From contig JAHQIW010007342.1 of assembly GCA_019055375.1 (NCBI GenBank), positions 588,945 through 652,944 on the forward strand: a DNA stretch of 64,000 nucleotides, read 5' to 3'. Under the pieces are notes generated by a model, which was not told where the DNA came from, made no database searches, and saw nothing but the letters and a program-made list of their open reading frames with translations. Positions 13,601 through 22,633 of the stretch are shown in pieces; within the stretch, counting starts at the first letter, position 1, and every line of letters begins with the position of its first letter. Position numbers and translations under genes: made by a program. The DNA is from Parelaphostrongylus tenuis. Lineage: Eukaryota > Nematoda > Chromadorea > Rhabditida > Metastrongylidae.

Positions 13601-16600
13601 TACTAGTGACTAAACCTCCTTTACTCCTTTAATGACTATCAAATTCTGAATTTTATTGAAAAAGTACCATACTGCGTCGTCACGTGCAATCAGCGGCCGC
13701 CCTACCCCTTTCGGTACGACGTTGATTTCTAGCGCGGCAGGCGGCGACCGCGCGGCGAGCGGGGCGCACTTCCCATGACAATGTGGGGATTTTCTTATAG
13801 AATATGAGGTTTTATGGCCGTTAGAGGGGACTTTATAATAGAAAACACAATATGACTGGGAGACTCTGAAAAGGCTAAAGGCTATATTTTGTTGAAGCAG
13901 CGTCTACGTTTCGTCTAGAACCCCGCATTTTCAAGTGAAAAACCGATACCTATGAAAAGATCATAAACCGAGCTGTTATTGAAAATTTTTGAGTTATCAT
14001 ATCTTGATTTATCATGAAACAATCATATTTAGTTTTTATATCGTATGTCAACAGCAGTTAACTTTCACGCTCTACTGCAAATTAATGAGTAGTCTAACGA
14101 TTGATTATATCATAGATTATAGTTCCTTCTGAAATCAAGTATTAGACGCGAATCTTACATTTTTTCATATCCTCTTATTCCATACAATATCGAGAAGTTC
14201 TTACAATGCTGAAATATCAGAAGAAAATGAATCGTTTGTTGAAAACGATGATGCTCATTGCTTGTGATGCTACTTCAATGACTTCTTTCAACAATATTTG
14301 GATTATTAGTGTACTTCACAAATTGAGACCCTTATAGAATCATAGGACAGGTTTATTTTCTATTGTATCATGTGCAAGCGTATTTTGATTATGCACTCAT
14401 TCTATGCCCATGAATATTATTCATCGCAGCGACTTTTGTTACTGGCTATGGTCACCAGTTCTGGTTGTATCACGTACCACATGGTCTTATGTCAGAGGGA
14501 TATGAATCACAAAAGAAGGCAAGAAAAGAAATTCGAAAGGAAAGTTGTAAATGCGTTTTTATTGTATTGATGTTGCTTCGTGTTGAAAAAGAGTAAGATT
14601 CAGATTATGAGGAAGTTTTTTGCACTAAAAGTAAATCTGTAGAAGTCCCTACAATAAAAACCTATCAAGATGTTGCGGTAAAGTATGCGCATGATCAAAA
14701 TTCTAATATAACCAGAAAATATGCTGGAGAGTTGAAACAACACACTGTGAAAGTGTGACGTTATCTTTTTTCGTTAGCAAAACTACCATAAGAGTTTATC
14801 ATTAACCATGCTCAGTATTGAGATCAGTATTAGTTAAGCTATCTAATGAATTCAAAACATATAGAGATAAGATGAAAATGTTTAGCAACGGTTGGAACTA
14901 TCTTCCCTTTTGCATGACTCTGGTTTTCTCGTTAAGACCTGCGAGGTTTTTGAGCACATAGGCTTACTTTATGTTTGAAAACCTCTTATGGAAATCTCTT
15001 CTGTGATATTCTATATTTTAACTACTATCACATACGCCTAGAACCTCAATTTACCAAATAATTTGCGTATCTCTTTAGCAGTGAGCTCTAATGTAAGCTG
15101 TCTACCGGTCCGCCACGCGGTGCGGCAGCTAGTATCCTTTGTATAAGACACTTCATTCCAAACGAGTTAAGGGTCAAAACATACGATGCGATTGCCAGTT
15201 GCTTGTCAAGTCATTCATGTCATTTATGTTTTCTGAAAATATTTCTTTTTCTAAAGGAATAAGCTAGAAGGTTTGGCAAGAAAAGTAATGGCAGGCTTCG
15301 ATCAACAAGCTTAAATTTGACTAACTTCAAAAGCAACCTTATTGTTTGAAATATAGTAGACAAACGCAAACAGTCTTACCAGCTTTATGAAATTTTTTTC
15401 TGCTAGCTAATTCTGTTTCACATTCTCTTCAACAATTTGGCTTATGAAGATTTTGTCAGTTTCTCTTCGTCAGAGTGCTTGGGAAAAGTTATAATTGGTT
15501 TCTAGAGGTTCTGGTGAGTTGTTGGCTGAGAAAAAGGGGTTATTGTGATGGCAGTGTTACGTGATGATGAACTTGAGGTTTTTCTAAATTTTCTGTCGTA
15601 ATTTCGTCGATTTCATGCCCACACTTCTCTGAAGGTCATTTCATCTAGGGCATTGTATCAAAAGACTCCATTTAATGATAACGAAAAGTTATGACAATCA
15701 AAAGCATCCCAATCTCGCGGCCATAGCGCCCTCTACGTTTTGATGTGATTTTGGCTCTGACAGAATGTTTGGATTGGTCCAATCTTGAATCTGAATTTCG
15801 TTTGTTGTCGTGTAAGATCTTCCATTATTCTTGCACGTCATAACGCCAAGGATAAATGGGGGTTTTTTATGCAATAGAAACGTAGAGGGCGCTATGGCCG
15901 AGTGATTCAGATGCTCGTCGCAGCGCGCGCTGGCCCAGCCACACCCCCATCACTCTCCGCAATCAACAACAAACGCCTCATGGAACGACACAGTCAGGCC
16001 ATCCTATAGATTGCAAGGAGACGTGAAACGCTTAAGAAGAAGACGAAAAAGCGGATTGAATGCTAGAAGCACTGGGATCCGCGGTGGTTTCTTTGTAGTA
16101 AAACTTCAGCTTATACTCTTGGAAACATTTTGAGCTTTGGTTCAATTGTAATTGCTCCTTGCGAATCGTGGAGAAATATTTTCTTGTTTTAATCATATTC
16201 CAAAGCTGGGGAAATCGCTAATAAGATCTTTTTTTGTTGAGGTTTTGATAAAATGTTGAAACGATTTCTTGTAACTACTTCTATTAGTGAGCTCCATACT
16301 GCTATGTAGTGATGCAATGCGCATTTCTGTAAACTGCTAAGTGGAACGTTGAGTGATGGAATTAATGTGTTATCGAGAAATTCTTTACTGCGAGATTCAT
16401 TAGGTGGTGGTCTCAACAAAAAACTTATATTTACAATCGATCCTCTAGCGAACAAACAACTAACAAATTATTTAAGCACGTTGTTCATAGTTGACATGCA
16501 TATTACTGATGCAGAGTGTCTTCATAAGTGGTTCACTAAGATAGTTTTGATATTTTGAAGCTGTTCTCATTTGACCGCCGCACTTTGAATTAAGTGCTCT

Positions 16601-19600
16601 TTCGTCTTCCTCAGATCGAGTGTTCTCTTCACTAGCAATGTCTGTGTTGTATGCTATATATAATAAGCATGGAAGTCGTTGGATAGCATAATGAGACGAG
16701 CAAACTTGTTCTACTTTGTTTTTTCAAATTTTGATGCTGGGTGCATAGTGATTGATGGTGCATACAATAGACTCAACGGCATTGCTTTGACCAGGAAATT
16801 TGTTTTCAAAGTTGTTCTTAAAGAAAGAACAAAGTAATGGGCAATGTTAATGAAGTATTCTACACATCTATAAACATATGGGGCGTACATGCGATATTCA
16901 GGAGTTTTGTGTTGAACATACGTAGCCGTTGCTTGCTTATCTGGCCTTGAGCCGTCCAAATATAATTTCTCCATAGTTAGAGAATTGGAAGAAGGTCAAT
17001 CTCTGAACAGCGCTTTACGATTCCAAAGTTCGGCGACTGTTTGTAATGAGGACTTGGGGACGTTCTAGCATGACCGTCTAAAGAGTCTAGAGGCAATTAA
17101 CTTGAAAATTATGCAACGGTATTTACAAAAAATTTCTAGCAACAACTGAAGTCACATGTAAATCCTCAGGTCCTTTTGTAGATGATCGATATGGGGCAGC
17201 TAAATGAATTGAGATGAGCTTAAGAATACATAAGGCAGGATGTTAAAGAAGACTTGAAAAGCTTTGCAATGTGTTGAAAATAGCGCTCTTTCAACTAACG
17301 CTTCTTATAGCATACATTGTCGGAGTACGTCAGATACAGCGTAAGACATAAACACAATGGTTGCGATTTTGAATTCACAATTGCTATCCTCATATGAATA
17401 TCAGCATCCTCTATAGTCTATAAGAATGTTCAAAGCCTTTTTGAGGTTAATAATACTGAATATCTATAGTGAAGTTTAGAAGCAGTCTGTTTGAAGAATC
17501 ATCATCATTGAATGAAACAAATGTGACTGAAGGTTGATAATCAAAACTCTCCAAAGTTTCTTTTTCTCAATTCAGATTTCTTTTATTGAAGGTTGATAGT
17601 ACTGATGGTAGCCTAAAAGAAATTAGCAGTGTAGTCAATTTTGCAGTGCTCATAATCAATTTCTTTTCACTTTTTTGCATTACTAATATATATCGCTTTA
17701 TGTGAAGTGCTTTTTTATTTTATAGGCTGGTGATTTTTTTATTTTTGTTACCCATAATAACCCAGTTGCACGACGACTATTCATAACCTTAGCTTTTTCT
17801 AAGCGACACTGAAAAAATGAACAGAACAAAACTTTTTTTTAAGTCGTTAGAATAGCTAACAGCTAAGTAAGTAGTATACAACAAATGATGCCACAGTAGA
17901 TGTAGCAATTTGTAGATAGGTGTACACGTCCTTATAATTGTCTAAATATTTCACTTATGTTCTGGTTTCCTCTTAGTTCTACATTCAATGGAGAAGGCGT
18001 TATTTCATATTCAATCCTTTTGGGACGGAATACACCCATATGGCCATACAATTTTCCGGAGACCTTTCTCACTGGAAAAAAACTTTCACGCAAACTTTTG
18101 ACGACTGCTCGAAAGCTCAACTTTTGGCAATTTCAATAAAATATTTGGTTTAATGAAATTTTGTTATCTCGTTGTATTAGCGAAATTACTATCATGTTCT
18201 ACACTCTATTTGCTTTGTTTGCTCGGCTGTCTGTGCGTATCTTTCTGCCGGATTATTGATAAATTTTATAGTTCAAATCTCGACATTTTGGTACTGTAAT
18301 TGATTTATTCAAAGGATTTAGATACAGCGCTGTTAGATTAAGAATAATATCACGTTTCGCATTTAAAGTGGATAGCTCGTCGCTTGGAGGTTATAACGCA
18401 TTTATTTGGCAGTGTAAAACAGGAAGTTTCTACCTATAGAACGATAGGACAATGTCTCTTCTCCAATTATAATACAGAAAACTTTGAAATTTTTTCTGAA
18501 ACAGACAAAAGATTTCAAAATAAATAGTGAAATATGCGCGCTCTCGAATGACGCTATGCGCAACGATTTCAACAATCGCCGCGAAAGGCCGCATTATCCA
18601 AGAGGCACGTGATTTTCGTTATCTGAATGTAGTTTTCTTTTCCATTTCGTTTAAATATGCAAGTTATTCGTATAATAATCACAAAAGAGGCTTTGTTCTT
18701 CGTTCTATGAATACAAAATTGTCTTTGTTTTACATTGGCGAATAAACCTGTTAGGATGTTCAAGCGACGAACTTGCCACTTAGAGTGCGAAACTAATATT
18801 TTTATTTGCTCTAAGAGCACTCTATATGAATTCCCTCAAAAAGAAAAACAACTACTATTGAAGTTCTCGAACTTTGAGATATCGTATAACTAATTACCAG
18901 TAATCCAGCAAAAAAACTTCCCAGAGATCTCACGCGAACAAACAAGCAAACTGAGCGTGAAACGTAATATCATTGTCGCTTATATATCGCAATAAGAGAA
19001 TGATTTAATCTGATAAGGATATGACATATTTTGAGCCATAGGTCTAGTGCTATATAGGCGCCTATTTCGTCCTATTGGGACTCATCAGTAGCACCCTCCC
19101 TCGGTTCCGTCGATCCCTTGAGGTGAAACAATCCTCCAAAGGAACCGACGCCGAGTAAAATTAAGCACCCAAAGTAGGATGATGTTATTACCTGACTTTG
19201 TGGTGACCGGCAGTCGAGCTTACGGCTTTTAAAATGAACTATACGACGGAACCGAGGGAGGGATCGACGGAACCGAGGGAGGGTGCTACTGATGAGTCCC
19301 AATAGGACGAAATAGGCGCCTATATAGCACTAGACCTATGGCTCAAAATATGTCATATCCTTATCAGATTAAATCATTTTGAGCGGGTCTGTAAAAAAGC
19401 AGTCGATAGCAGAAGCAGCAATAAGAGAAGTTTCTCGTCAACCAAACATTTTATCTAAACGAATTTTGAGCTTTTGAATCACGACTAAAACTTAAGGAAG
19501 TAGGTTTTTCTAGCGAGAAATGCTTCCAAGAAATCGTTTATGCGAATGGTTACATACCGTCCGGAAAGGGTTAATCTATTTTAAGCGTCCGAATAAGCTT

Positions 19601-19675
19601 CCGTTTCAGGGTTTCAAACCTCTTCGAACAGAAGAAACGGTCGGGTTCATTAGTGAAGAATCCGAAAGCGAGTGA
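1606..19675 (+). CDS. pamn-1: Peptidylglycine alpha-amidating enzyme, lyase (PAL) domain plus membrane anchor; 5' part outside the window
   Basis: PAL cleaves peptidyl-alpha-hydroxyglycine to amidated peptide plus glyoxylate in secretory granules. Exons: 1606-1739, 2411-2527, 3757-3857, 4294-4460, 5373-5536, 5599-5689 (or to 5674), 5768-5938, 7191-7385, 19610-19675. Phases agree throughout, giving 401 codons and a TGA. Family landmarks seen: FHRGGRVW (exon 1, catalytic Arg), LPHGIHVD (exon 3, zinc His), HFCKPT and SDGYCNS (exon 4, catalytic Tyr and one Cys pair), LPHDIV and ADRENGR (exon 5, zinc His and Arg), GMPHVI (exon 7, third His). Exon 8 has a hydrophobic span (SGILLSLVFAALVIG...) followed by CRRQLTRVF. 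The last exon encodes GFKPLRTEE...EESESE, like the acidic tail of vertebrate PAM. The first visible exon begins in phase 0, so a signal peptide and perhaps a PHM domain lie upstream. The symbol is inferred: the anchored lyase fits bifunctional pamn-1 better than secreted pgal-1. Reading through the exon 8 donor gives an alternative end near 7434. Confidence 0.9.
2215..2385. repeat. Alternating purine-pyrimidine satellite (TACATGCATA type)
   Basis: Imperfect runs of TATATACA, ATGCATGTAT and ACGCATATGT fill about 170 bp just upstream of the 3' splice site of PAM exon 2 (2411). The same sequence type recurs in chd-7 introns at 59505-59640, 62510-62720 and 62925-63030. The apparent open frames here on both strands are by-products of the repeat. 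Confidence 0.8.
3170..3400 (+). mobile_element. Penelope-like element 3' tail with degenerate hammerhead-like motif
   Basis: The motif at 3259-3291 (GAAGAAGGCGAACTGCCG then AAACGTCAG) matches the reverse complement of 55228-55264. The flanks match too: GGAGTAATAGAGGTGTTTGACTGATTG on the left, and TAACACCTCG, GGCTTAAA and AATAGATAGTCGGTCTTG on the right. The first core base is changed (TTGA for CTGA). It sits in PAM intron 2-3. Confidence 0.55.
4468..5312. mobile_element. MITE family A filling a PAM intron
   Basis: The outer ends are inverted copies of each other: GGTTCTTTGC...ACAAATGAAT...GCCATTCG and CATAAGAGTGTTAGTAATC on the left (to 4553), and GGTTACTAACAGTCTTATG...CGAATGGCGTCG...GAACC on the right (from 5224). 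The interior matches 1-600. The host intron is 4461-5372, so only about 70 nt of it is not MITE, the size of an ordinary short nematode intron. Confidence 0.75.
5939..7190. other. PAM intron with an inverted pair of PLE-type tails
   Basis: The intron between the last lyase exon and the membrane-anchor exon. It holds a hammerhead-like PLE motif on the minus strand at 6867-6904 and a decayed one on the plus strand at 7006-7055, about 100 bp apart and facing outward. The rest is AT-rich with no recognisable coding. Confidence 0.5.
7576..7716. repeat. Long perfect hairpin inside a tRNA-derived S3 repeat
   Basis: A 35-bp perfect inverted repeat (7625-7659 and 7668-7702, ends CCCAGATC and GATCTGGG) has an 8-nt loop. 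An outer pair of arms (7576-7590 and 7702-7716, CAATATGTGG and CCACATATTG) continues the symmetry around a 34-nt one-sided bulge. The left arm is the minus strand of an S3 tRNA-like head (GGTTCGAATCCCGGCC on the minus strand); the right arm is its inverted copy. Confidence 0.85.
7717..10080. other. Large PAM intron, first part; no gene recognised
   Basis: A diverged repeat block at 8440-8830 has a partner at 10790-11160 (ACTGAAGAGACTTCT, GGAACATATTT and GTAGTTTGAC-like landmarks). Two overlapping-frame open stretches on the minus strand (9305-9604 and 9642-9947) do not resemble a family I know. They may be a decayed element. Confidence 0.4.
10080..10300. repeat. Unclassified repeat R2, copy 1
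   Basis: Shares the order GCAGATG, GCAACTGGA, GGAGTGCAGGAA, GGGCATTCAACTAAAA and TTCAAAATAGAGAATAAATGG with 12960-13200. Both copies lie in the large PAM intron and are followed by further weakly similar blocks (10420-10560 with 13500-13660), so the locus looks like diverged segmental duplication. Confidence 0.5.
10790..11160. repeat. Unclassified repeat R1, second copy
   Basis: Aligns by eye with 8440-8830 through ATTGAAGAGACTTCTTCAAG, AAAATCAACGCCTATGTATTC, GGAACATATTTTCAAC and the closing TTTTGAAGTACTTATCCTGTTG block. There is considerable divergence. It has no coding sequence. Confidence 0.5.
11330..11860 (+). pseudogene. Degenerate mariner transposase, C-terminal half
   Basis: In the frame through 11563-11690 the sequence reads YQDNGRPHTAKKTKDKF and then VLPHPSYSLD. 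These are the DNxRPH and LPHPPYSPD hallmarks of the catalytic domain of Tc1/mariner transposases. A stop follows shortly after and other frames are broken. It is a dead copy in the large PAM intron. Confidence 0.75.
11870..12530. other. Intronic sequence, nothing recognised
   Basis: AT-rich sequence inside the large PAM intron. I see no repeat family, RNA or coding signature here. Confidence 0.35.
12534..12830 (+). repeat. tRNA-derived SINE, family S1 (diverged copy)
   Basis: The head GTGTGACGCATTGGTTAAAAG and the landmarks GGTTTGATTCCGCGCTCA, CGAGTCATTGTGAAG, ATATGCATTCAGTCACCTCAA, GAATGCATGACGCATC and GGGATTGATCAA follow the S1 order seen at 43731-44030. Confidence 0.8.
12960..13200. repeat. 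Unclassified repeat R2, copy 2
   Basis: Partner of 10080-10300: GTGGCAATTGGATCGGGTGC, then AGGAAATAGTC, GGGCACTCAACTAAAAC and TTCATAATAGAGAATGAACGG. It has no coding sequence. Confidence 0.5.
13215..13335 (+). repeat. PLE-type 3' tail without the ribozyme-like motif
   Basis: CACCTCGTGTTTGGCTTAAAG, then GCCGAGGCTAATAGACACTCGGTCTTGGG, matches the downstream flank of the PLE-type tail at 3296-3390. The hammerhead-like part is missing. Confidence 0.5.
13362..13452 (-). repeat. tRNA-derived short SINE, family S3
   Basis: On the minus strand it has a tRNA-like 3' half: an anticodon-type stem (GCGCTC, loop CCGGATA, GAGCG) and the T-arm GCAGGTTCGAGTCCTGC. The loop lacks U33 and the D-arm is poor, so it is a tRNA-derived repeat and not a functional tRNA. 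A related copy forms the hairpin at 7576-7716. Confidence 0.65.
13460..15715. other. Large PAM intron, middle part; no gene recognised
   Basis: A short GC-rich patch lies at 13680-13770 (GCGGCCGC, GGCGACCGCGCGGCGAGCGG). The rest is AT-rich. I find no coding exon, RNA or clear repeat boundary. Confidence 0.4.
15719..15901. repeat. 23-bp perfect inverted repeat at a SINE head
   Basis: CGGCCATAGCGCCCTCTACG and 3 more bases at about 15719-15741 are the exact inverted copy of 15879-15901. The right arm is the head of the S2 SINE that follows, so the left arm is either a second SINE head facing outward or a template-switch copy. Confidence 0.75.
15880..16095 (+). repeat. tRNA-derived SINE, family S2
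   Basis: The head GCGCTATGGCCGAGTGATTC resembles a Ser/Leu-type tRNA 5' end and a pol III A box. It is followed by the S2 body: ATCACTCTCCGCAATC, CGCCTCATGGAACG, AGATTGCAAGGAGACG, AGAAGAAGACGAAAAAGCGG, and the end TGAATGCTAGAAGCACTGGG. Other copies are at 22634, 47715, 50890 and 55420. Confidence 0.8.
16096..18985. other. Large PAM intron, distal part; no gene recognised
   Basis: AT-rich, low-information sequence. A segment near 18520-18700 (GCGCAACGATTTCAAC, CACGTGATTTTCGTTATCTG) shows local similarity to 51500-51600 and is probably an old repeat. No exon compatible with the PAM frame is visible before 19610. Confidence 0.4.
19047..19094 (-). ncRNA. Hammerhead self-cleaving ribozyme (minus strand, left inverted repeat)
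   Basis: This is the exact inverted copy of the plus-strand ribozyme, lying in the left 120-bp inverted repeat. On the minus strand stem I is 19094-19089 with 19052-19047, the CUGAUGA core is 19088-19082, stem II is 19081-19078 with 19072-19069, the GAA is 19068-19066, stem III is 19065-19062 with 19057-19054, and the cleavage nucleotide is 19053. A transcript crossing the element in either direction therefore carries one complete hammerhead near its 3' side. Confidence 0.88.
19283..19330 (+). ncRNA. Hammerhead self-cleaving ribozyme (plus strand, right inverted repeat)
   Basis: All elements of the hammerhead fold can be assigned. Stem I: GUGCUA (19283-19288) pairs fully with UAGCAC (19325-19330). 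Core CUGAUGA is 19289-19295. Stem II: GUCC (19296-19299) pairs with GGAC (19305-19308) around the loop CAAUA. The conserved GAA is 19309-19311. Stem III: AUAG (19312-19315) and CUAU (19320-19323) close a GCGC loop. The NUH cleavage position is A19324, so scission is predicted between 19324 and 19325. The open end is at stem I, making it a type I topology. No core nucleotide departs from the consensus. Activity itself is inferred. Confidence 0.9.
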
Positions 19676-21510
19676 TTTTTTTTATAACTTGTATAGTTTA
19701 GAATAGTGGCTTCATATCCAATTTTGTTGTTCACTTCAGCAGGTCTAACGAGGTGGCTAGGATTGACTGTATTCATATACTTTTGTTAATTTGTACTTCT
19801 CTTCTTTCTTCATTCTGTGAGTTTAGATTTTTGTGATACCTTTGTTGTGATACCTTTGTTGTGATTAGTTCTGACATCCAATCAAAATAATCACTTCAAT
19901 ATCTTATCATCCTTTTCTTGATATTCATTCTCTACTTGTTGCTTCTAATTCATCCCATATGCTTGTATGTTTCAGTGATGAAAACCTTTTTTAATGTTCT
20001 TGAGATTTTTCTGTTGACTTGTGCGTAATAGTTGACCACATACATAATTTTAACCCATTGAGGACGACGTGAGCCTTTGTGGGCGGCGCTGGTGCTTAGC
20101 GGTTTTTTTTCGTCAGACACAGCTGTTTCACTAGGCTTTTCGTAATTATCCGATAGTTTGAGAAATGGCAAATTTAACAGTGCACTTCATCTCTGGCAAG
20201 GCTTTTTGATTACACTGCAACAACAAAGATAAGAATATGTTTCAAACTCAGAGTGTATTTATTGTAAGCTTGGCTCTCGTGTTTACTCGGCTTTTCGTAA
20301 GACTTTGATAGTCATTCGTTGGCCAGAGAAACGGTGGTGATAATAGTAGACTTGGTTTGTCTTAAGAGCACGCTGAAGAAAATACACGTAGATGACGAAA
20401 AATCAGTGCGCATGTTCCGTGTCAAAAGTCGCCACGATGAATCATGTTTATAGTACGGAAAAAGTAGATAAATAGAAATATCAATAAACGTAAAACGTTA
20501 GAACAAAGTCTTTTTTATTGTTTGATAGAGGTCCCAAACACTATTCATCAAAAAATCACAGAGTTACTGTTGAACTGAAATTGCATGCAGTGTGCACTAT
20601 CATTTTTCACAAACTATCCCTTGTTTTCTAGGTTTCCTACTACTAAGACTTTAGAATAATGTATGGGATAAGAGCTATCAACTTGACTTAGCGTTTCATA
20701 TTTTAACATCATTTGCACAACTTATCACATTTGATAGAACGCCAACAACTATTATTGCGTAATGAAGGAGCGCTTTTTCTTCACACAGGAGTTTTATTTA
20801 GGCCAAAAACATAGGATAGAGTATAGAAGAACCTGAAACATCATATGAGAGGAATCCTCTAAAATTTCCAAAACGGAAAAAAAGGCCAGATGAGCAAAAT
20901 CGTGCAACGCTTGGGAATCTCGCTGCGCGCAGCGGTCTCAACTGTTGTCCTCAAACGGTTAAAGTAGTTTTCCAGCTCAATATCATCATAATATCAAATC
21001 CTTTCTTCATCCTCATTTTTGCGGTGCATTTACATTGAATTTTAGAACGGCTATGTATTTTTCATCATATCATTACACGTATCATATTCTAAACGAGTGC
21101 ATCATTGATTGTGAAATGCACAGGTCGTATGTCAGGTTTTCGGTTTTGTATTGAATCATTTCTACGAAAGTTAATGAATACAATGCATGGCGCAGATCTG
21201 CTGAGATCCGTGGAAGATCTACTGAAGTTGGAGTAAAATCTTTTACCATTTTTATTTTTATATAATCACTCGTAGAGTGTTTTGTTTGAAATTATTTAAT
21301 TCGCTTATCATTGTCATACTGATTCTATGTTATACCTAACTCACGTTATTGTGGAAGATGATAAACGTTTTTGGCGACCGTTCTATGGAATTTTTGCTTC
21401 GCATCTCACTCAAACATCTTCCAATAGTTTGTTTATTTCGTCCTGTTTTAACAAAATTTTCAAACTTGTCGAAAGCTTGTTTCTTCTAAGTAAATTGAAA
21501 GGATAAACAA
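19676..21510. other. PAM 3' flank and intergenic sequence
   Basis: The sequence after the PAM stop is T-rich. The first canonical AATAAA I find is at 20483-20488, far from the stop, so the real poly(A) signal may be a variant. A short tandem repeat (TTGTGATACCTTTG, twice) lies near 19830-19865. No gene is recognised. Confidence 0.4.
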
Positions 21511-21512
21511 GG

Positions 21513-21808
21513 ATAAAGCTCTCGGCGTTAATCAATCCCTGAGGGATGCGCCATGCATTCGACTTCAATTTTTAACTTCGTTTGAGGTGATTGAATGCAC
21601 ATCTGGCCTTTACAATGACTCGCGGTGGCCTCCCGCTGAACCGAGTCAGTGCTGCTTATCCTCCCAGACAAGTCTGAGACCTGTCTGGTACCATTTTACC
21701 GACCCCGGAGGGATGTATGGCTTGGTGAGCCATGAACGCGAGATCGAACCGGTGACCTCTTGTGCGACGCAGGGCACCTCTAACCACTGCGCCACATGCG
21801 CTCTCTAA
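21513..21808 (-). repeat. tRNA-derived SINE, family S1 (well preserved)
   Basis: Minus-strand copy. The head GCATGTGGCGCAGTGGTTAG, the GGTTCGATCTCGCGTTCATG block and the tail to GAGAGCTTTATCC are almost identical to 43731-44030. The 73-codon frame on the plus strand is the shadow of this SINE. Confidence 0.9.
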
Positions 21809-21809
21809 G

Positions 21810-22440
21810 TAAATTACAGCGGATAAAATACGTCATCAGTATTATTGGTTCAGTTGATCCCTTCACTAAGAGGTTAGGAAAAGTAACAGAATTATCGACG
21901 TTTTACGTATGCGGATTCCATAAAAGGGTCGCTTACAGCAAGTAAGGAACTGTCTGTGGAAAAATCTGGCAAGCTACTTGTGAGAAATTATTTCCAAAAC
22001 ATAGGCCGTCTTACGAAATGTGCTTTTATAGAAAACTTACGCGAGGTTAGTATACCATTTTCAGAGTCTATGGTTGACATTCCAGTCACATGACCCTGCT
22101 CAAAGCTGGACCATACTATATACCATACTCAGTTTGGTTAATATTTCCAACATCTAATTGAAATCGAGCTCAAAAGTCAATTTCAAAGTCTACACGTTGA
22201 TATGAAACCCTCCTTCCAACCATCGGGAAAGTCACCGCTGTGTTATCACACACTGTGACTGATACGTTACCATATCATTTGTAATGCTGAGATTTCCCCC
22301 TCAAACTCATCGACGTCGACGCAGAAAACGCTTGGAACTTTTTGCATAAATTTTGAGAGTTCAGGAACGAAAAAATTAGACTAAAGTAATGCATATAATA
22401 AATTCTATCACTGAAAAGAACAAAATAAACCCCTGAACCC
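21810..22440. other. Intergenic, nothing recognised
   Basis: AT-rich sequence without coding signature or repeat that I can name. Confidence 0.35.
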
Positions 22441-22449
22441 CTGGAGACA

Positions 22450-22600
22450 TCTACATGAGTTGAACTACCGAAAATTCCCAGGCACGCGCTTTCGTAAAAG
22501 GTGGAGTGCGGGTTCGAAACCCGTCCCACTCCAAAGTTTTGCCCATCACTCAACATTGTTGGCTGTATATTTGTAACATCATACCACCGCTAAAAGAGGT
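22450..22600 (+). repeat. tRNA-derived short SINE, family S3 (relic)
   Basis: GGGTTCGAAACCCGTCCCAC is a tRNA-like T-arm. It is followed by the S3 tail CATCACTCAACATTGTTGG, then TGTAACATCATACC, also seen after the copies at 7700 and 42582. Confidence 0.6.
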
Positions 22601-22633
22601 TGAATAGAAAATAATTCCAATCAATTACAAGCA

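Larger units (their letters stand above)
18999..19378. mobile_element. Inverted-repeat element with a hammerhead ribozyme in each arm
   Basis: Two perfect 120-bp inverted repeats (18999-19118 and 19259-19378) flank a 140-bp unique centre. The right side has an extra near-tandem copy of an 18-nt unit beginning GACGGAACCGAG. The direct repeat GCAATAAGAGAA lies at 18989-19000 and again at 19418-19429. It brackets the element plus a 39-nt right-hand tail and resembles a target-site duplication. The centre shows no protein-coding potential. Identical arms argue for a young insertion or for gene conversion. It lies in the last PAM intron, in the sense that puts the plus-strand ribozyme in the pre-mRNA. 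Confidence 0.8.
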
